A stretch of 64,000 nt of DNA, taken from NCBI GenBank assembly GCA_029718625.1, contig CM056380.1, positions 103,297,893 through 103,361,892 of the forward strand, given 5' to 3'. This document shows positions 33,513-45,290 of the stretch, one piece after another. The translations under genes were made by a program, and so were the position numbers. This stretch comes from Synaphobranchus kaupii. Lineage: Eukaryota; Chordata; Actinopteri; Anguilliformes; Synaphobranchidae. Each line of letters starts with the position of its first letter. Position 1 is the stretch's first letter. The notes beneath the pieces are model-generated. The model had not been told where the DNA came from and ran no database searches. It saw only the letters and a list, made by a program, of their open reading frames with translations.

Positions 33513-36500
33513 TCAGGATAGGATGAGAGCACGGTTTGGGGGGTTGGGTTTCAATGACCGGAGGTAACGGCGAGCTTTCTCAGTCATGATAAGCTGGTCC
33601 TTTGTGCGTCCACAAACCACCGCTTCCCACGCCTGGGACATCTGAGAAAAGACCAGAGGATCAGCCATTAGGACCAAACACACAACTCTTGTATAACGAA
33701 TATCTTAGTCACTAACCTCTCACGCTGTAACTGCCTCTAAAACGCAGACTAGCACTAAAGATATTAGCTTGGATTAAGTGTGGAACTGTATGTGCGCGCG
33801 CGTAGGTTGTGCTCACCGGAGTTGGTGGTGCTGTGCTGGGTTCGGAATCACTCTCACTTGGAGCCAGGATGAATCCCTGATCCAGAACATTTTCATCCTT
33901 CTGTCAATAGGGAATAAAAGGCGCTCATTTATTTATAAAAAAAAAAAGATAAGATAAAGATAAAACAGAGATAAAACAGAGACTTCCGTCAACCTCCAGT
34001 AGCATCAATAACACACCACATCAAGTACACATTTAGCCCTTTGCACTTTTGTAATCAGGGGTCCTTTTGTTCCCATGATTATTCTAATTGGCCATTGCTC
34101 TGTCATTAGTGATTTTCCAGAATTCAATTAAGACAAATGGAATTTGCATGTAAAATGAAAGGTACATAAAAGGACTTGACAGCCAGTAACTCGTTTACCT
34201 TTGGGCTGCTAATGCTGGAGTTAGCAGGCTGGAGTCTGGAAGCTATATTATCAGTGCAGTCCACAACATCCAGAGCCAGGGACTTGCGCACTTTCTTCAT
34301 TGGGGGTCGATGCTGTGGAGGGAGGGAAAGGAGGTACAATGGGAGGTTGGAGGGAGGGAAAGGAGGTACAATGGGAGGTTGGTTAGCTACTTTCTTAGAC
34401 AAGCCGTGTGATATTGTAGTACAGGAACAGTATATATACTTAGTGCAAAGCAGATCACTCATGCACTACGAAATTAATTAAATGAGATATTAAGGATGCA
34501 CATATGTAAACATAACATATGAGGCAATGCATGAGTACTAATCATTATTAAAAGAAAACTGAGGGAATTCAAAGATAAACAAAGTGCTATAGTTGTGGAC
34601 CTCGAGTCTCAAGGCTAAGAGGAACAGGATTAATATATGCAAGCATGTCACGGGGGGGGGATTTCACAAAACAGGATTACGGAGTTAGCTGGATAACAGC
34701 ACTGAGTAAAATCTGGAAAAGGTCTTTATACTTCAGTCCATTTTTCCAGATTTGGGAGGGTTACCCAGCTAACTCAGTAATCCTGCTTTGTGAAATGCTG
34801 CTTGGTTTTATCATCCAGATAGAAATAAGGACAGTGACATTTAATTCTCAGGATATTCTCAAAACTTTAGTCTCCACTACACAGTTGGTTTCAGTTCAGT
34901 TATGGCGTTACTTTAAAACAAGATGGCCAGTTAGACTTGGGCAAGTGCATTTCTGGCCAATTCTTACTGGCTCGACTTTTGGCAGTAATGTTGCAGCGGA
35001 AAAAAAAAGATGCAAGAGGAGTGTGATCTGAAAAAGAAAAAAAATCCATAAACGAGCAGGGCAAATCTGAATGTGCGGACCGAGTTTTAAGTGCTAGAAG
35101 AGCAAATCCATAAACGAGCAGGGCAAATCTGAATGTGCGGACCGAGTTTTAAGTGCTAGAAGAGCAAATCCATAAACGAGCAGGGCAAATCTGAATGTGC
35201 GGACCGAGTTTTAAGCGCTAGAAGAGCAAATCCGTAAGCCAGTAGGGGAAATTCTACTCTCAAATTAATTTCTTGCACTCTCAGACCTTTGCTGTTAAAG
35301 TAACGGCATATTCAGTCTGTTGCTGTGAAACCGTCACGCTCACCGCCTGCTTGCGTCTCTGCTCAGCAGGGAGCTCGTCCACCACAATCAGCTCAATGCC
35401 AGCCTCACTACGCAGGACTTCCTTTAAATCTTCAAGGTTTGGAGTTGGAGGCTAAAGAGCAGAGAGCCATTATTTTCCACAGGGTATACTTTTCTGGGTA
35501 CATTTATATGTGAACATAACATTTCCATAAGGGTTTTAGCAGTTTCTCTTACAAAGTACTTAAGACTCACCAGAGGTCGTAGGGTGCCAAATTTTTCCAT
35601 GGCATTTTTGAAGGGCGTTGGAGTGCGAGGGGTGTTGTCAAAGTCTGATTTATGGTTGGGTGTGATAAACCTGAATTAAAAAAATACATTAAAATCAAGC
35701 ACGAAATTAAACATTTAATTCTTTCCACCACGGAGATTGATCTTACGTTGTTCCTGCACTAACGACGTTCTCTTTTGGGAATGCGGGGCATCGAGTACGT
35801 ACACAGAAGAGTTCTCTTTTTGGGTAAGCGGGGTCTTGTCCCGATGCAAGGGCGTGGTGACAAGGGCCTTCTGGCTGCAGACAGGGGTAGACGTGAGGGA
35901 CGGGTTCTCCAGGTCTAAGGAGTCCTGCTTGGTCCACATATTGAGGAACTGGAAACATACAAGACAACCGTCAAGCACTGCGGTATTCACAATCACAACG
36001 ATTTTATATTGCGCCTATAAGAAAACATTACACAACATCTCCGTGGCACGCAACCCAAAGAGACCGGACGGACTCCGGCGCAGCGGGGCGCTCTCGGTGA
36101 CAGGGTTGGGGTGCGTACCTGGGAGGGAGAGAAGGGCAGGATCTTGACGGGGGTGCTCTTGGGGGTCATGGAGTCGTTGGCGTCGGGGGACAGGGTGACG
36201 CAGCGGCGGCTCCGGCGGGTCAGGATGGAGGGGGGAGTGGCCCCTCCAGGAGAGATGGGGATCAGCTCTCCTCGGCTGCCGCGGCTTAGCTCCTGCAGCG
36301 CGCTGCCCTCCAGGCGGAACTGCAGCAGCTCCGAGCCCTGGCTCTCCTCCGGCAGGTCAAAGACTGTGGGGTCACACCACTCCTCCAAGTCCTGCGAGGG
36401 GAATTCACAGGTCACTGACAGTGAGAGAGAAAGCATGTTGTGGTCCCGCCACTCTTAGCATCTGCTCAAGACTATTTTCTTTAGGTTTTTCTTTTTCTAT

Positions 36501-39500
36501 CACAGACAATTACATAATTAAGGACAAAATAAATTGAAGTCTGAGATGTAGCAAACAGTGTAACATGGAACAGGGCCTGGGCTGGGTCTGAATCAGAGCC
36601 CTATCTACTACACCCTGTGTACTAGCATACCGTATACTGCTTGCTGTGTACCGTTGAGTGACATGCAGCATGCAAAAAATATCCTCCATACTATTATCAG
36701 CGAAAACACAGAAATAAGTATATCATCCGGGGATTTAAAGTACAAAACATTTAGAGAACATTTTGCCTACTTAAAGCTGCAGTAGGCAAAATGTTTGAAA
36801 ATATACAAGGCAAAAAGACTTCCCCCTTTTGCTCTCCTCCCTCCTATCGCTCTCCTAAGCCCCTCCCACAAAATGATGCTCCAGGGCACGCGCGGAGACA
36901 GGCAGACAGGGAGGGGTTTATTCTACGGGGAGGATCTTTTGCTTGTAGATAGTTGCCCTGATTGGTAGCTACATAGCTAGCCCTGATTGGTTGGTTTTTG
37001 GAAGACCGGCTTGAGATGTTTTGACAGCCTAGTACAGCCCAGGCCAGGACACTCACAGAAACACTTGATTTATTGATAGCTGCTGGAATGTAATGAGCAC
37101 ATTTGGTAATTTCGCCAAAATTATATTGAAAACAAATCTTGCCTACTGCACCTTTAACAACTTTGTCATCCAGTGTACTCAACTAGCATACTCAACAGTA
37201 TAGAAGGGCGCTGATTGAGACTCACCCCATCCATTAGTTCCAGCACCTCCTTGAAGGCAGGCCCAGGGGTGGGGGAGAGGAAGCCTGCGCTGTCCACCAC
37301 CCAGCGGCTGGGGTTGCCCTCTCCCGTGGGGTCCGACTCACTTTTGGGGGTCTGCCCCCCTTGATGCTGGTGGGGAGACGATGACTTGGGGGTGACCACT
37401 TCCCTTGTAGGCAAAACAGTGGAGGGGGGGGAAGACTCCTGCAGGTGCATTAACATGCATAATAGAGTTTAGAACTAGCCAAGGCCTAAAATGCTACATT
37501 GGAAATTCCTGCTTATGCGAGACAGAACACCTGACTGCACTCATGCTTTTTTGCAGTTAAGATCATTTTTTTGTTTCCAGATCATATTAAGCAACGCTGA
37601 AAACAAATGTTGAATTTACTTAAAAAAGTAGTGCATCATTTTTGCATACCCTCTTTTAAGTACAGATCCTTTCCAAAAAATTAGAATATCATGGAAAAGT
37701 TGTTTTCTTTCCATAATTCCATTCAAAAAGTGAAACTTTCATAGATTATAGATTCATTACACACAAAGTGAAATATTTCTAGCCTTTATTTGTTTCATTT
37801 TTCATAATTTTGGCTTACAGCTCCAGAAAACCCCCAAAACAGTATTTCAAGAAATTAGAACAGTGTGTCGAAAATCAGCATTTACTTCAGTTATTTCAGA
37901 GAATGAATGTTTTAGACTGAGTGTCACACTATCATCTAATTTACTCAAAACACCTGCAAAGTTTATCTCAGTTTGGTTCAGTATGGGGAAGACTACAGAC
38001 TTGACAATTGGCCAGAAGACCATCATTGATACCCTCCAGAAGATGGGTAAGCCACAAAAGGTCATCGCTAAGGAGGCTGGCTGTTCACAGAGTGCACTGT
38101 CCAAGCATATCAATAGAAAGTTTAGTGGAAGGGAAAAATGTGGCAGGAGAAGGTGCACAAGCAAAAGAGATGACCGTAGGCTTCAGCGGATTGTCAAGCA
38201 AAGACGATTCCAAAATTTGGCGGAGATTCAGAGGGAGTGGACTGAGGCTGGAGTCAGTGCTTCAAAAACCACCACGTACAGACGTATCAGGGACATGGGC
38301 TACAACTGTCGGATTCCTCGAGTCAAGCCACTCCACTCATTCTCTGAAATAACTGAAGTAAATGCTGATTTTCGACACACTATTCTAATTTCTTGAAATA
38401 CTGTTTTGGGGGTTTTCTGGAGCTGTAAGCCACAATTATGAAAAATGAAACAAATAAAGGCTAGAAATATTTCACTTTGTGTGTAATGAATCTATAATCT
38501 ATGAAAGTTTCACTTTTTCAATGGAATTATGGAAAAAAAAAACTTTTCCATGATATTCTAATTTTTTGGAAAGGATCTGTATATTGTACATATACTTATA
38601 TATTTATTATACTTAAAAATCCCTTGCTGGCAATGCTCAAATTTATGAGTTTCACTGAATTGTCTTTACTTGTTGAAATTAAGTTGATTTTTTAAGTAAA
38701 GACTCAAGAGTGAAATTCAAGAGGGTATACAAAAATGATGCACTACTTTTATAAGTAAATTCAACATTTTTTATTTATTTTTTTCCCCCAGTGAGTTTTT
38801 AATCATATAAACTTACAAAATGCATTTTACCCCCACTATTTATTTTTTTTAAACAGAGAAAGTGCCTACATACTCTCACCTGTTCTATGGCTTCCTGCTC
38901 AGTATCCACTTCTGGAACAATGTCACATTGAAACTCCATCTGCGGACGGCAGCCAGGTATCAGAACACGCCAAATTCCAAAATGTGATACACGCAGCAAA
39001 GATTAGCGTATGCAGAGACCTACCTCTGGATCATTACTGTGCTGAACGGAGACCTCCCCCTGTTCCAGCTGAGGCACTATCTTCAGCCCAACGTCCTCCC
39101 CACTGTAGCATCCCATCTCCACCTTGCGCTTTATGGTGGAGTTCCAATGATTCTTCACCGCGTTGTCCGTCCTGCCAGGCATCATTGAGAAATGTTACTT
39201 TTATCCCTTGTTTATGGTGATTACGGTATCCCTTTAAGTGGCTAAAATGTTTTTACTACTCTCTTTAATATTCTGAGCATTTAAATAATTGAGTGAGTAT
39301 CTGACAGAACATTTATACAATACAACACAGCCAGCTGTAAATATATATTTGAGAAACTTAACAGCCATCTCTGAATAACTGTGCCTCCTTTTCATATTCC
39401 CCTCACCATCAGGAGCACCATTTTAATCAGGGGACACGATAAATTTACTGGTGCAGTTTCATTCCATATGAAGCGTTCTCACGAACAGCCGAGGGGCTAA

Positions 39501-42500
39501 AGCATCCATCGGATGTGGGCAGTGTGGAGATTCAACAAAATGAACTGCTCGTTTTGGCGTGGAGTCAACGTGGACGTAAAGAGATGTACACTTAACTACA
39601 CTACATAACTCTATAAAGGGCAGCACACCATTATATGGACATATACTATTACATAGTACACCATTGTCTTGGACTTCTATTAAGAATAATTCAGACACTT
39701 GCATCGCAAAGCCATTTCAAACCCTACAAGGCATGGCCAGTGCATAATAGCTGGAGCTCATATCATCAGTTCTGTGAAACCAACATACATGTTCATGTAA
39801 TGAACCACCACTGGGGGGGACTGGGGCTGGGACGGGTTACCTCCCAGGGAGTAGCTTGGCGATCTCGGCCCAGCGGTTGCCGAGCACGCAGTGCGCCTTA
39901 TAGATGATTAGGTCCTCCTCTGCCGTCCAGGAGGACTTCTTCACATCGGGGTTGAGGTGGTTGTGCCAGCGTTCCCGGCACTGCTTACCCAGTCTGCCCT
40001 TCAGGTGTTTGGCCACCATGGCCCACTGCTTGTTGCCGTATTTATTCACCAGCTCAATCACCTGCGCAGAGATAAGGTGAAGGGAGGTTAAGGACCTCGA
40101 GCAGAGAAAATTATGCATGAACCAGGCTCAAAAAAACAAGGAAAGCTTTTCACAGAAGACAAAGCAGTTTAAGTAACACACATAGGAAATGGAGTTATAC
40201 TTTTGACTGCCCAAGGTCATAAAACCCCTTAAGTGTCGTCGATGACATAAGTCGACAAAAATACCAACGTTCGGGGCCTCGCGGTGGTAAAGCGGTAAAA
40301 GTGCCGACTTTCAGTCTAATCTAGTCCCACCCCCCAATTCCCATAGAGATCCATTCAAAAGCAGAGACGTTAGTATCGCTTGTAAGAGTACCAGAAAATA
40401 AGATATCAAGAGTCTATTGATGTTGTTGGGTCACAGACATCAGGAAGTCATGGCATGCAAAGGATATGCAACCAAATATAAAAAATTTAAAGGCACAGTC
40501 AACTTAGTGTATGTAAATTTCTGACCCACTGAAATTGTGAAAAAGTGAATTAAAAGTGAAATAATCTGTCTGTAAACAATTGTTGCAAAAGTTACTTGTG
40601 TCATGCACAAAGAAGATGTCCTAACTGACTTGCCAACACTATAGTTTGCTAACATGAAATCTGTGGAGTGGTTAAAAATTAGTTTTAATGACTTCAACCC
40701 AAGTGTATGTAAACTTCAACTGTATATGTCAAAGGTTGGTCCAAACAATGCCATATATCATCATAAGGGTGACAAAGATCCCGAAGTGGGGCAGGTAATG
40801 GCTTCCGACAGTCTTCCGGGACCAGCCAGGGACAGGAGGGGGGCGGGACTTAGGCACTGCAGGGATTCTAGTGTTCTGGAACACTCTGGCATTGAATGAC
40901 TTAAAGGGGAACAGTTAATTCAGCCTTATTTCAAATCAAACCTGGTGTTACAGAAGGAAGCATGTACTTATTGTGAATTATCCAGTTGAATAAGAGGATG
41001 TGCACACTGCTCTTTAAAGACCCTTTAATTATAAAAAACCAGAGGGGTGTACTACGAAGCGAGATTAAGGGGATAGCGAGCTAAATTAAGCTTCAACCCT
41101 GGGTTTTCTGTATCACGAAGCCGACTCACTTTTAATCTGGGTATATTGCCACGGCAACTTACTCTGCACGGCTAACCTGCTCCGGGGCAGGTTATGTTCA
41201 GGATAACAGATTTAAACATATAAAAGCACCGCCCTTTGACCAATCAACTCCTTGGCTTTGGAAAAAGGCGTCTCCATTCCAAAGGATCCCGTGGAGATAT
41301 GTGCGGATACTGAGGGAATCTCTTCACAGGGCGAGATTAGTGAGTTCCGCAAAAGATTATCGGTGTTCCGGAAAATGCTTGAGACTTTTTTATGAAAAAA
41401 CATTGATGTGATTGCTTCAGCAATATTTTAAACATTCTGTATCAAGTTTAAAGTTTAGAGCTCTAGAATGTAGTAGTACAGTTGTCACATTAGAAATAAA
41501 CTGTATGACAATGTACTGAGAGTAGCCTATAGACTTATTTGTTATGAGTGGGAAGGTGAATAAGGTATTAACTAGCCTAACGAATTTAACCTGCACGATG
41601 AGCATTTTATTTTATTTTACAAAAGCTCCTTCCTGGCTTTGTTGGAGGCAAACGGTGTTGCTTTTTGCTCATATGATTGATTCATGTTCTTATCCGTCCA
41701 TTATATCTGTCTATCAGTCTTTTTTCCCCCACAGGAGAGAAATACGCTACTCTAGTACAGCCCATGCTGCACCGCTATAGGCTTGTTGTTGCAGACACCG
41801 CCCCTTTTATGGGAACGTGCACATACCTTGATTAATAAAGCCTGTGTTCACTTAGCAAATTGATAACCACGTTCGTAGTACCGGTTAAGCCACATTGCGG
41901 TGTTTAGGCTTTCTAAAGCCAGCTAACGCAAAGAAACCCTGGCTATGTTAAGCTTCCTTCGTAGTATACCCCCCACGGCACAATGCTAAACTGGTTCTAG
42001 CAAACCGGCAACCCCACTGGTCGATCGGGTGCCAGACGGAACAACCAGAAGGCATTGTGACCAGCAATTGATAACCTACACATGCCTGACTAGTCATGTC
42101 ATTAGAAAATTTTTACAATTTACATTTTAGGCAGACAGGACACCCTTATCCAGGGCAATTTACACATCTTACCTTAGTATCATGTTGCTTTTGTAGCGTT
42201 TAATTGGGGTGTTTACTTCATGTGTAATGGGAGAAATTCTCTGTATTTTTTGGTGCTCGAATCAGACTGACATTTTGGAAGCTTACCTTCTCATCTTCCT
42301 CCTTTGTCCAGGGGCCCTTAACCAGATCTGGGTCCAGAACTTTTAACCAGCGATGCTGGCACTGATGTTCTGTGCGATTCTGCAGGAGCAAAAATGTTGT
42401 GTTATAGGGCCCTTGAGTACCAAAAACATTCTTGTTATGGTCAAAACAATCTTTGGAAGTAAAAAAAAAAAGTGCCATTTTAAAAGGACCACAAAGGAGA

Positions 42501-45057
42501 TAAAACTAGAATAAGTGGAGTGATACGTTTATAACATGAGGATAAGTGGAGGGCACTCACTGGTAGGTAGCCTGCTATGGACTTCCAATCATTCGGTCCA
42601 AAACTTTGAACCAACGTTCGCAGATTGTCATCCTGAAAATAAGACGGCATGCAAAAGCAGACAGAGTTACTTCCACTTTGTACACAGATGCCTGTATGGC
42701 AGCACTGATGCTGCTTAGAAGCTTTGCTACAGCGACACTTGTGATTTTCAGAAAATAAAAATCTAGACATAAGTCAAACTTCAGATATCATCCAATTTTA
42801 ACCACAACAATACAACGTAACTTCAAGTATAACTTAAGCGCAAGACAACTGCTATAAATAAATAAATTCTGCCCTGGTTTGATGTGCTGTTAGTTCTTGT
42901 ATTTGCCACCATGCAAGTTCTTATAGCGAGTACTTGTTACACGGCATCTAACCTGACAGACAGGTGCTTGTACGGAGATGTCAAATGTTGAGAGCCGTGC
43001 TTGAAAAATCAACTGGGTAAAAATCTATGAATACATGGCACTTTTGAGCATGAACAAAACAAACCTTATAATATTATACACTCTAATCTGGATATCCCAA
43101 AATATGCCTCACCTTGAGATAACATTTGCTTTGATAGCCTTCTCAACCAAGTAGACTGGAAATTAGTAGCTCACTAACAACTGTTACATGCCAGTAAATA
43201 TACAAACTTTTTTTATATAAAAGATTAATTAAAAAAAGCTCAATGTGTTGCATTTGGTTAGTTGAGTGTCTGTAATTGCAACTGAAGGTTGCTCTGTGAA
43301 AAATGTGAAAGGTAACGTGTAGACACACAAAAAAAAAAGACACCTGTAAACTTACCTCCTCCTGTGTCCATTTCACCTTAACCTTTCCACTCTCTCGCTG
43401 CTCAGCAACGTCTGAATCGGTGTCCTGATACACCGCCTCTTCCCCATCCTCACTGCAATGGTGAAAGACAAAAAAATGCAGTTCACAGTCAAGGCTGACC
43501 CAGGGAGAGCAACTGCCTTCTGACCACAATGTGCGGTGAGGCCTACTGCACACTGTCATTAGAAACATTTTTGCAATTTACATTTTAGGCAGACAGGACA
43601 CCCTTATCCAGGGCAACTTACACATCTTACCTTTTTATACATACAATTAATTTATAAAGCTGGATATCTACATACCCTGAGGTGGGTGCAGGCTTATGTT
43701 TTTGCCCAGCACTAAGACAGCTAATTCTACTTCACAAGTTATTTAGTTGTATAAGGTGTCATAGTGCACCCACACCGGCCCTTTTTTCAATTAGATTGAC
43801 ACCCCTGGGGCCACATGTATAAACAGTGCTGAGCAGAAAAATGCCCTCAGAAAGCTGCGCAAGCGAGTTTCCACGCAGAAATTGAACCTGCATACCGCTG
43901 CACATTCTGGACACCATACATATGCAGTGTTTGGAGTCAGTGTGATTGGTGGTGACACCGTGATCAAAAGACAGGAGAAAATGCAAAACTTTGCGTAAGC
44001 AGATTTCCGACTTTCTCCCTGAGCATTCTTTTACTCAGAGTTTTATACATGTGGCCCCTGGTCTAAAGAAACTATTAACTGGTACACAATAGCTAACTTA
44101 CTCTAACTCAAAATGTAATCCAACCAACAGGATCACCAGAAATGAAATCAGACAATGGTCTCGCTTTTTGTTAAAAAATGAATAAACAAAATAAACACAT
44201 ACGGTGTCTGCAATCCCAAGCAAACAATCATCTTACGTCAATTTTAAACAAGTTTCCGAATAAATTATTTCAAAGTTGCTGGCAATATCGCACGTTTCCA
44301 TGACAAAGCAACGCTTGGTAAACCCCCACCCCACCCTGTTAAACAAGACTGTCACTCACTGTAACTAAGTTCGTTAACAATGTGATTGCTAATAAAACTA
44401 AATAACCTAACGTTACCCAACCGGCTATAGTACCTCACCGTATGATCAGGAATGGAAAAGACGACAATATGTGATTTAAGTAAATTCCATGAAACAATCG
44501 CATCATGGAGTTAACTTACTACACCTGACCTACGTACAGTTTGCCTAGAAATCTAACGTTACCAACCGTGCAAGACAGCTAAATTAGCGATTTGGATATT
44601 CCCGATTAACGTACAAGGTATGCCGATTGGCAAGATGACAGTTAATTGAACACCAAATAAAATTGAATACGCGTACATACGTTTGGAAGCATCCAACTAA
44701 CCATTTTGAGGGGCTACCCGAGGTCGAGAAAGTGTGAAAATACCAGCGTGCATTATAACTTAGTCCTAGTCCGGGTTTTTACAAAGGCAAAGCAAAGGCG
44801 GGATGTTGAGCGCAATTCATTATGGAAGGCTAACAATGCATAGTATATATACAGCATGTTCACTGTGTGATTCCAGCATAACGTTTGCTATAAGAGCACG
44901 TTTAACTTTTATACGCTTTACCAATAATGTCTAATAAGTTGAATTTCGCAGGCAATATTATGTGAAATGTTTGCAACACGGTACTTGTCCCTAGCTAGCA
45001 CGAGATTAAACCGTGTACGATTTAGCTAGCCACTTACCCGCGCGGCCACCAGGACAT
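33513..45057 (-). CDS. mybl2: MYBL2 (B-Myb) transcription factor, complete, 15 exons
   Basis: Nuclear transcription factor that drives G2/M genes with the MuvB complex. Minus-strand exons: 45038-45057, 43356-43452, 42561-42632, 42287-42379, 39841-40061, 39024-39171, 38880-38939, 37226-37438, 36119-36391, 35803-35948, 35571-35670, 35344-35451, 34199-34312, 33817-33900, 33513-33641. All phases agree and give 625 residues. Three Myb repeats with the regular Trp spacing are encoded by exons 2-6 ([32 protein letters not shown], each ending in a recognition helix such as [15 protein letters not shown]). The conserved C-terminal region shows [47 protein letters not shown] and a RALILS end, with Cdk-type SP/TP sites. 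The start ATG is chosen because MSWWPRG joins in phase to [19 protein letters not shown] cluster lies about 220 bases upstream. Confidence 0.96.
34316..34379. repeat. 32-bp tandem duplication beside a mybl2 3' splice site
   Basis: Two copies of a 32-base unit (TGGAGGGAGGGAAAGG...) lie immediately upstream, on the minus strand, of mybl2 exon 34199-34312. In transcript sense they are two pyrimidine tracts in a row before the single AG. Confidence 0.9.
34661..34796. mobile_element. Small palindromic MITE
   Basis: Inverted ends ATTTCACAAAACAGGATTAC and GTAATCCTGCTTTGTGAAAT extend about 35 bases each around a 60-base centre. It sits in a mybl2 intron. The family is not assigned and no target duplication is clear. 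Confidence 0.75.
35042..35250. repeat. 62-bp minisatellite in a mybl2 intron
   Basis: Three near-identical copies start at 35042, 35104 and 35166, each beginning AAATCCATAAACGAGCAGGG. A shorter diverged fourth copy starts at 35228. The array ends about 95 bases from mybl2 exon 35344-35451. Confidence 0.97.
37609..38766. mobile_element. Outer MITE interrupted by a Tc1 element
   Basis: The arm 37609-37660 (GTTGAATTTACTTAAAAAAG, GTGCATCATTTTTGCATACC) reappears inverted at 38718-38766. Between the arms lies the Tc1 element at 37663-38579. Removing that insert leaves a palindromic element of about 240 bases. Both lie in the mybl2 intron between exons 37226-37438 and 38880-38939. Confidence 0.75.
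37663..38579 (+). mobile_element. Internally deleted Tc1/mariner element with N-terminal transposase half
   Basis: Ends CAGATCCTTTCC and GGAAAGGATCTG are flanked by TA on both sides. The inverted repeats run about 240 bases. The only open frame (to 38396) encodes a paired-type helix-turn-helix DNA-binding half: [31 protein letters not shown] and [15 protein letters not shown]. It then runs into the right inverted repeat, so the DDE catalytic half is gone. It looks like a deletion derivative that could at most bind DNA. Confidence 0.85.
40486..40722 (-). mobile_element. Solo inverted repeat of a Sleeping Beauty-type Tc1 transposon
   Basis: Read on the minus strand, the segment starts CAGTTGAAGTTTACATACAC next to a TA. 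It ends with a second direct repeat, CAGAAATTTACATACAC, followed by AAGTTGACTGTGCCTTTA. This matches the IR/DR arrangement of salmonid Tc1 elements and Sleeping Beauty as I remember it. No transposase and no opposite end are present. It lies in a mybl2 intron. Confidence 0.85.
41044..41974. mobile_element. Non-autonomous DNA transposon, Harbinger-like ends
   Basis: The left end GGGGTGTACTACGAAGCGAG and the right end (reverse complement GGGGTATACTACGAAGGAAG) are inverted repeats. A weaker second block with AACCCTGGGTTTTCT follows on the left and is mirrored on the right. There is no transposase. GGGGT...CTACGAAG ends resemble PIF/Harbinger or ISL2EU elements, but the target duplication is unclear. 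It is in a mybl2 intron. Confidence 0.65.
42089..42177 (+). repeat. Dispersed repeat, copy 1 of 2
   Basis: About 80 bases including TTTACATTTTAGGCAGACAG and CCCTTATCCAGGGCAA are repeated at 43553-43633. The TTATCC...GCAA...TTACA pattern resembles a tail shared by fish SINEs and LINEs. Both copies are in mybl2 introns. Confidence 0.7.
43553..43633 (+). repeat. Dispersed repeat, copy 2 of 2
   Basis: Near-identical to 42089-42177 and in the same orientation. It is about 100 bases from mybl2 exon 2. Confidence 0.7.
43804..44060. mobile_element. MITE with GGGGCCACATGTATAA ends
   Basis: The left CTGGGGCCACATGTATAAA and right TTTTATACATGTGGCCCCTG are inverted repeats 257 bases apart. The family is uncertain; ends of this kind occur in hAT elements. 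No clean 8-bp duplication was seen. Confidence 0.7.
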
Positions 45058-45276
45058 TACCCCGCCGCCTTATAAGACTCCAAAAATATATGAAATAAAA
45101 TGTTGCAGTTTCGTCGTGCATATAGTTTCAACGAGTCGATGGTTGTCTAATCCGTCTTTAAGAGCATTTGCATTCACTAATTCTTCCTTCTTGCTAGTCA
45201 ACTACTCTGTCTGCTCCCGAGGCAGTATTTGTTTCTCGCGCGCAGCTACTCCCGCAGGTTTTCCCGGGAGTGACGC

Positions 45277-45290
45277 TGACGCGCACGTCG
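45277..45290. repeat. 14-bp target site duplication, left copy
   Basis: TGACGCGCACGTCG here is repeated exactly at 47443-47456. The two copies bracket the whole LINE cluster. Confidence 0.9.

Noticed and set aside
40280..40335. Possible tRNA-like segment (GCCTCGCGGTGGTAAAGCGG)
   Set aside because: Only an A-box-like part is visible and there is no convincing B box.
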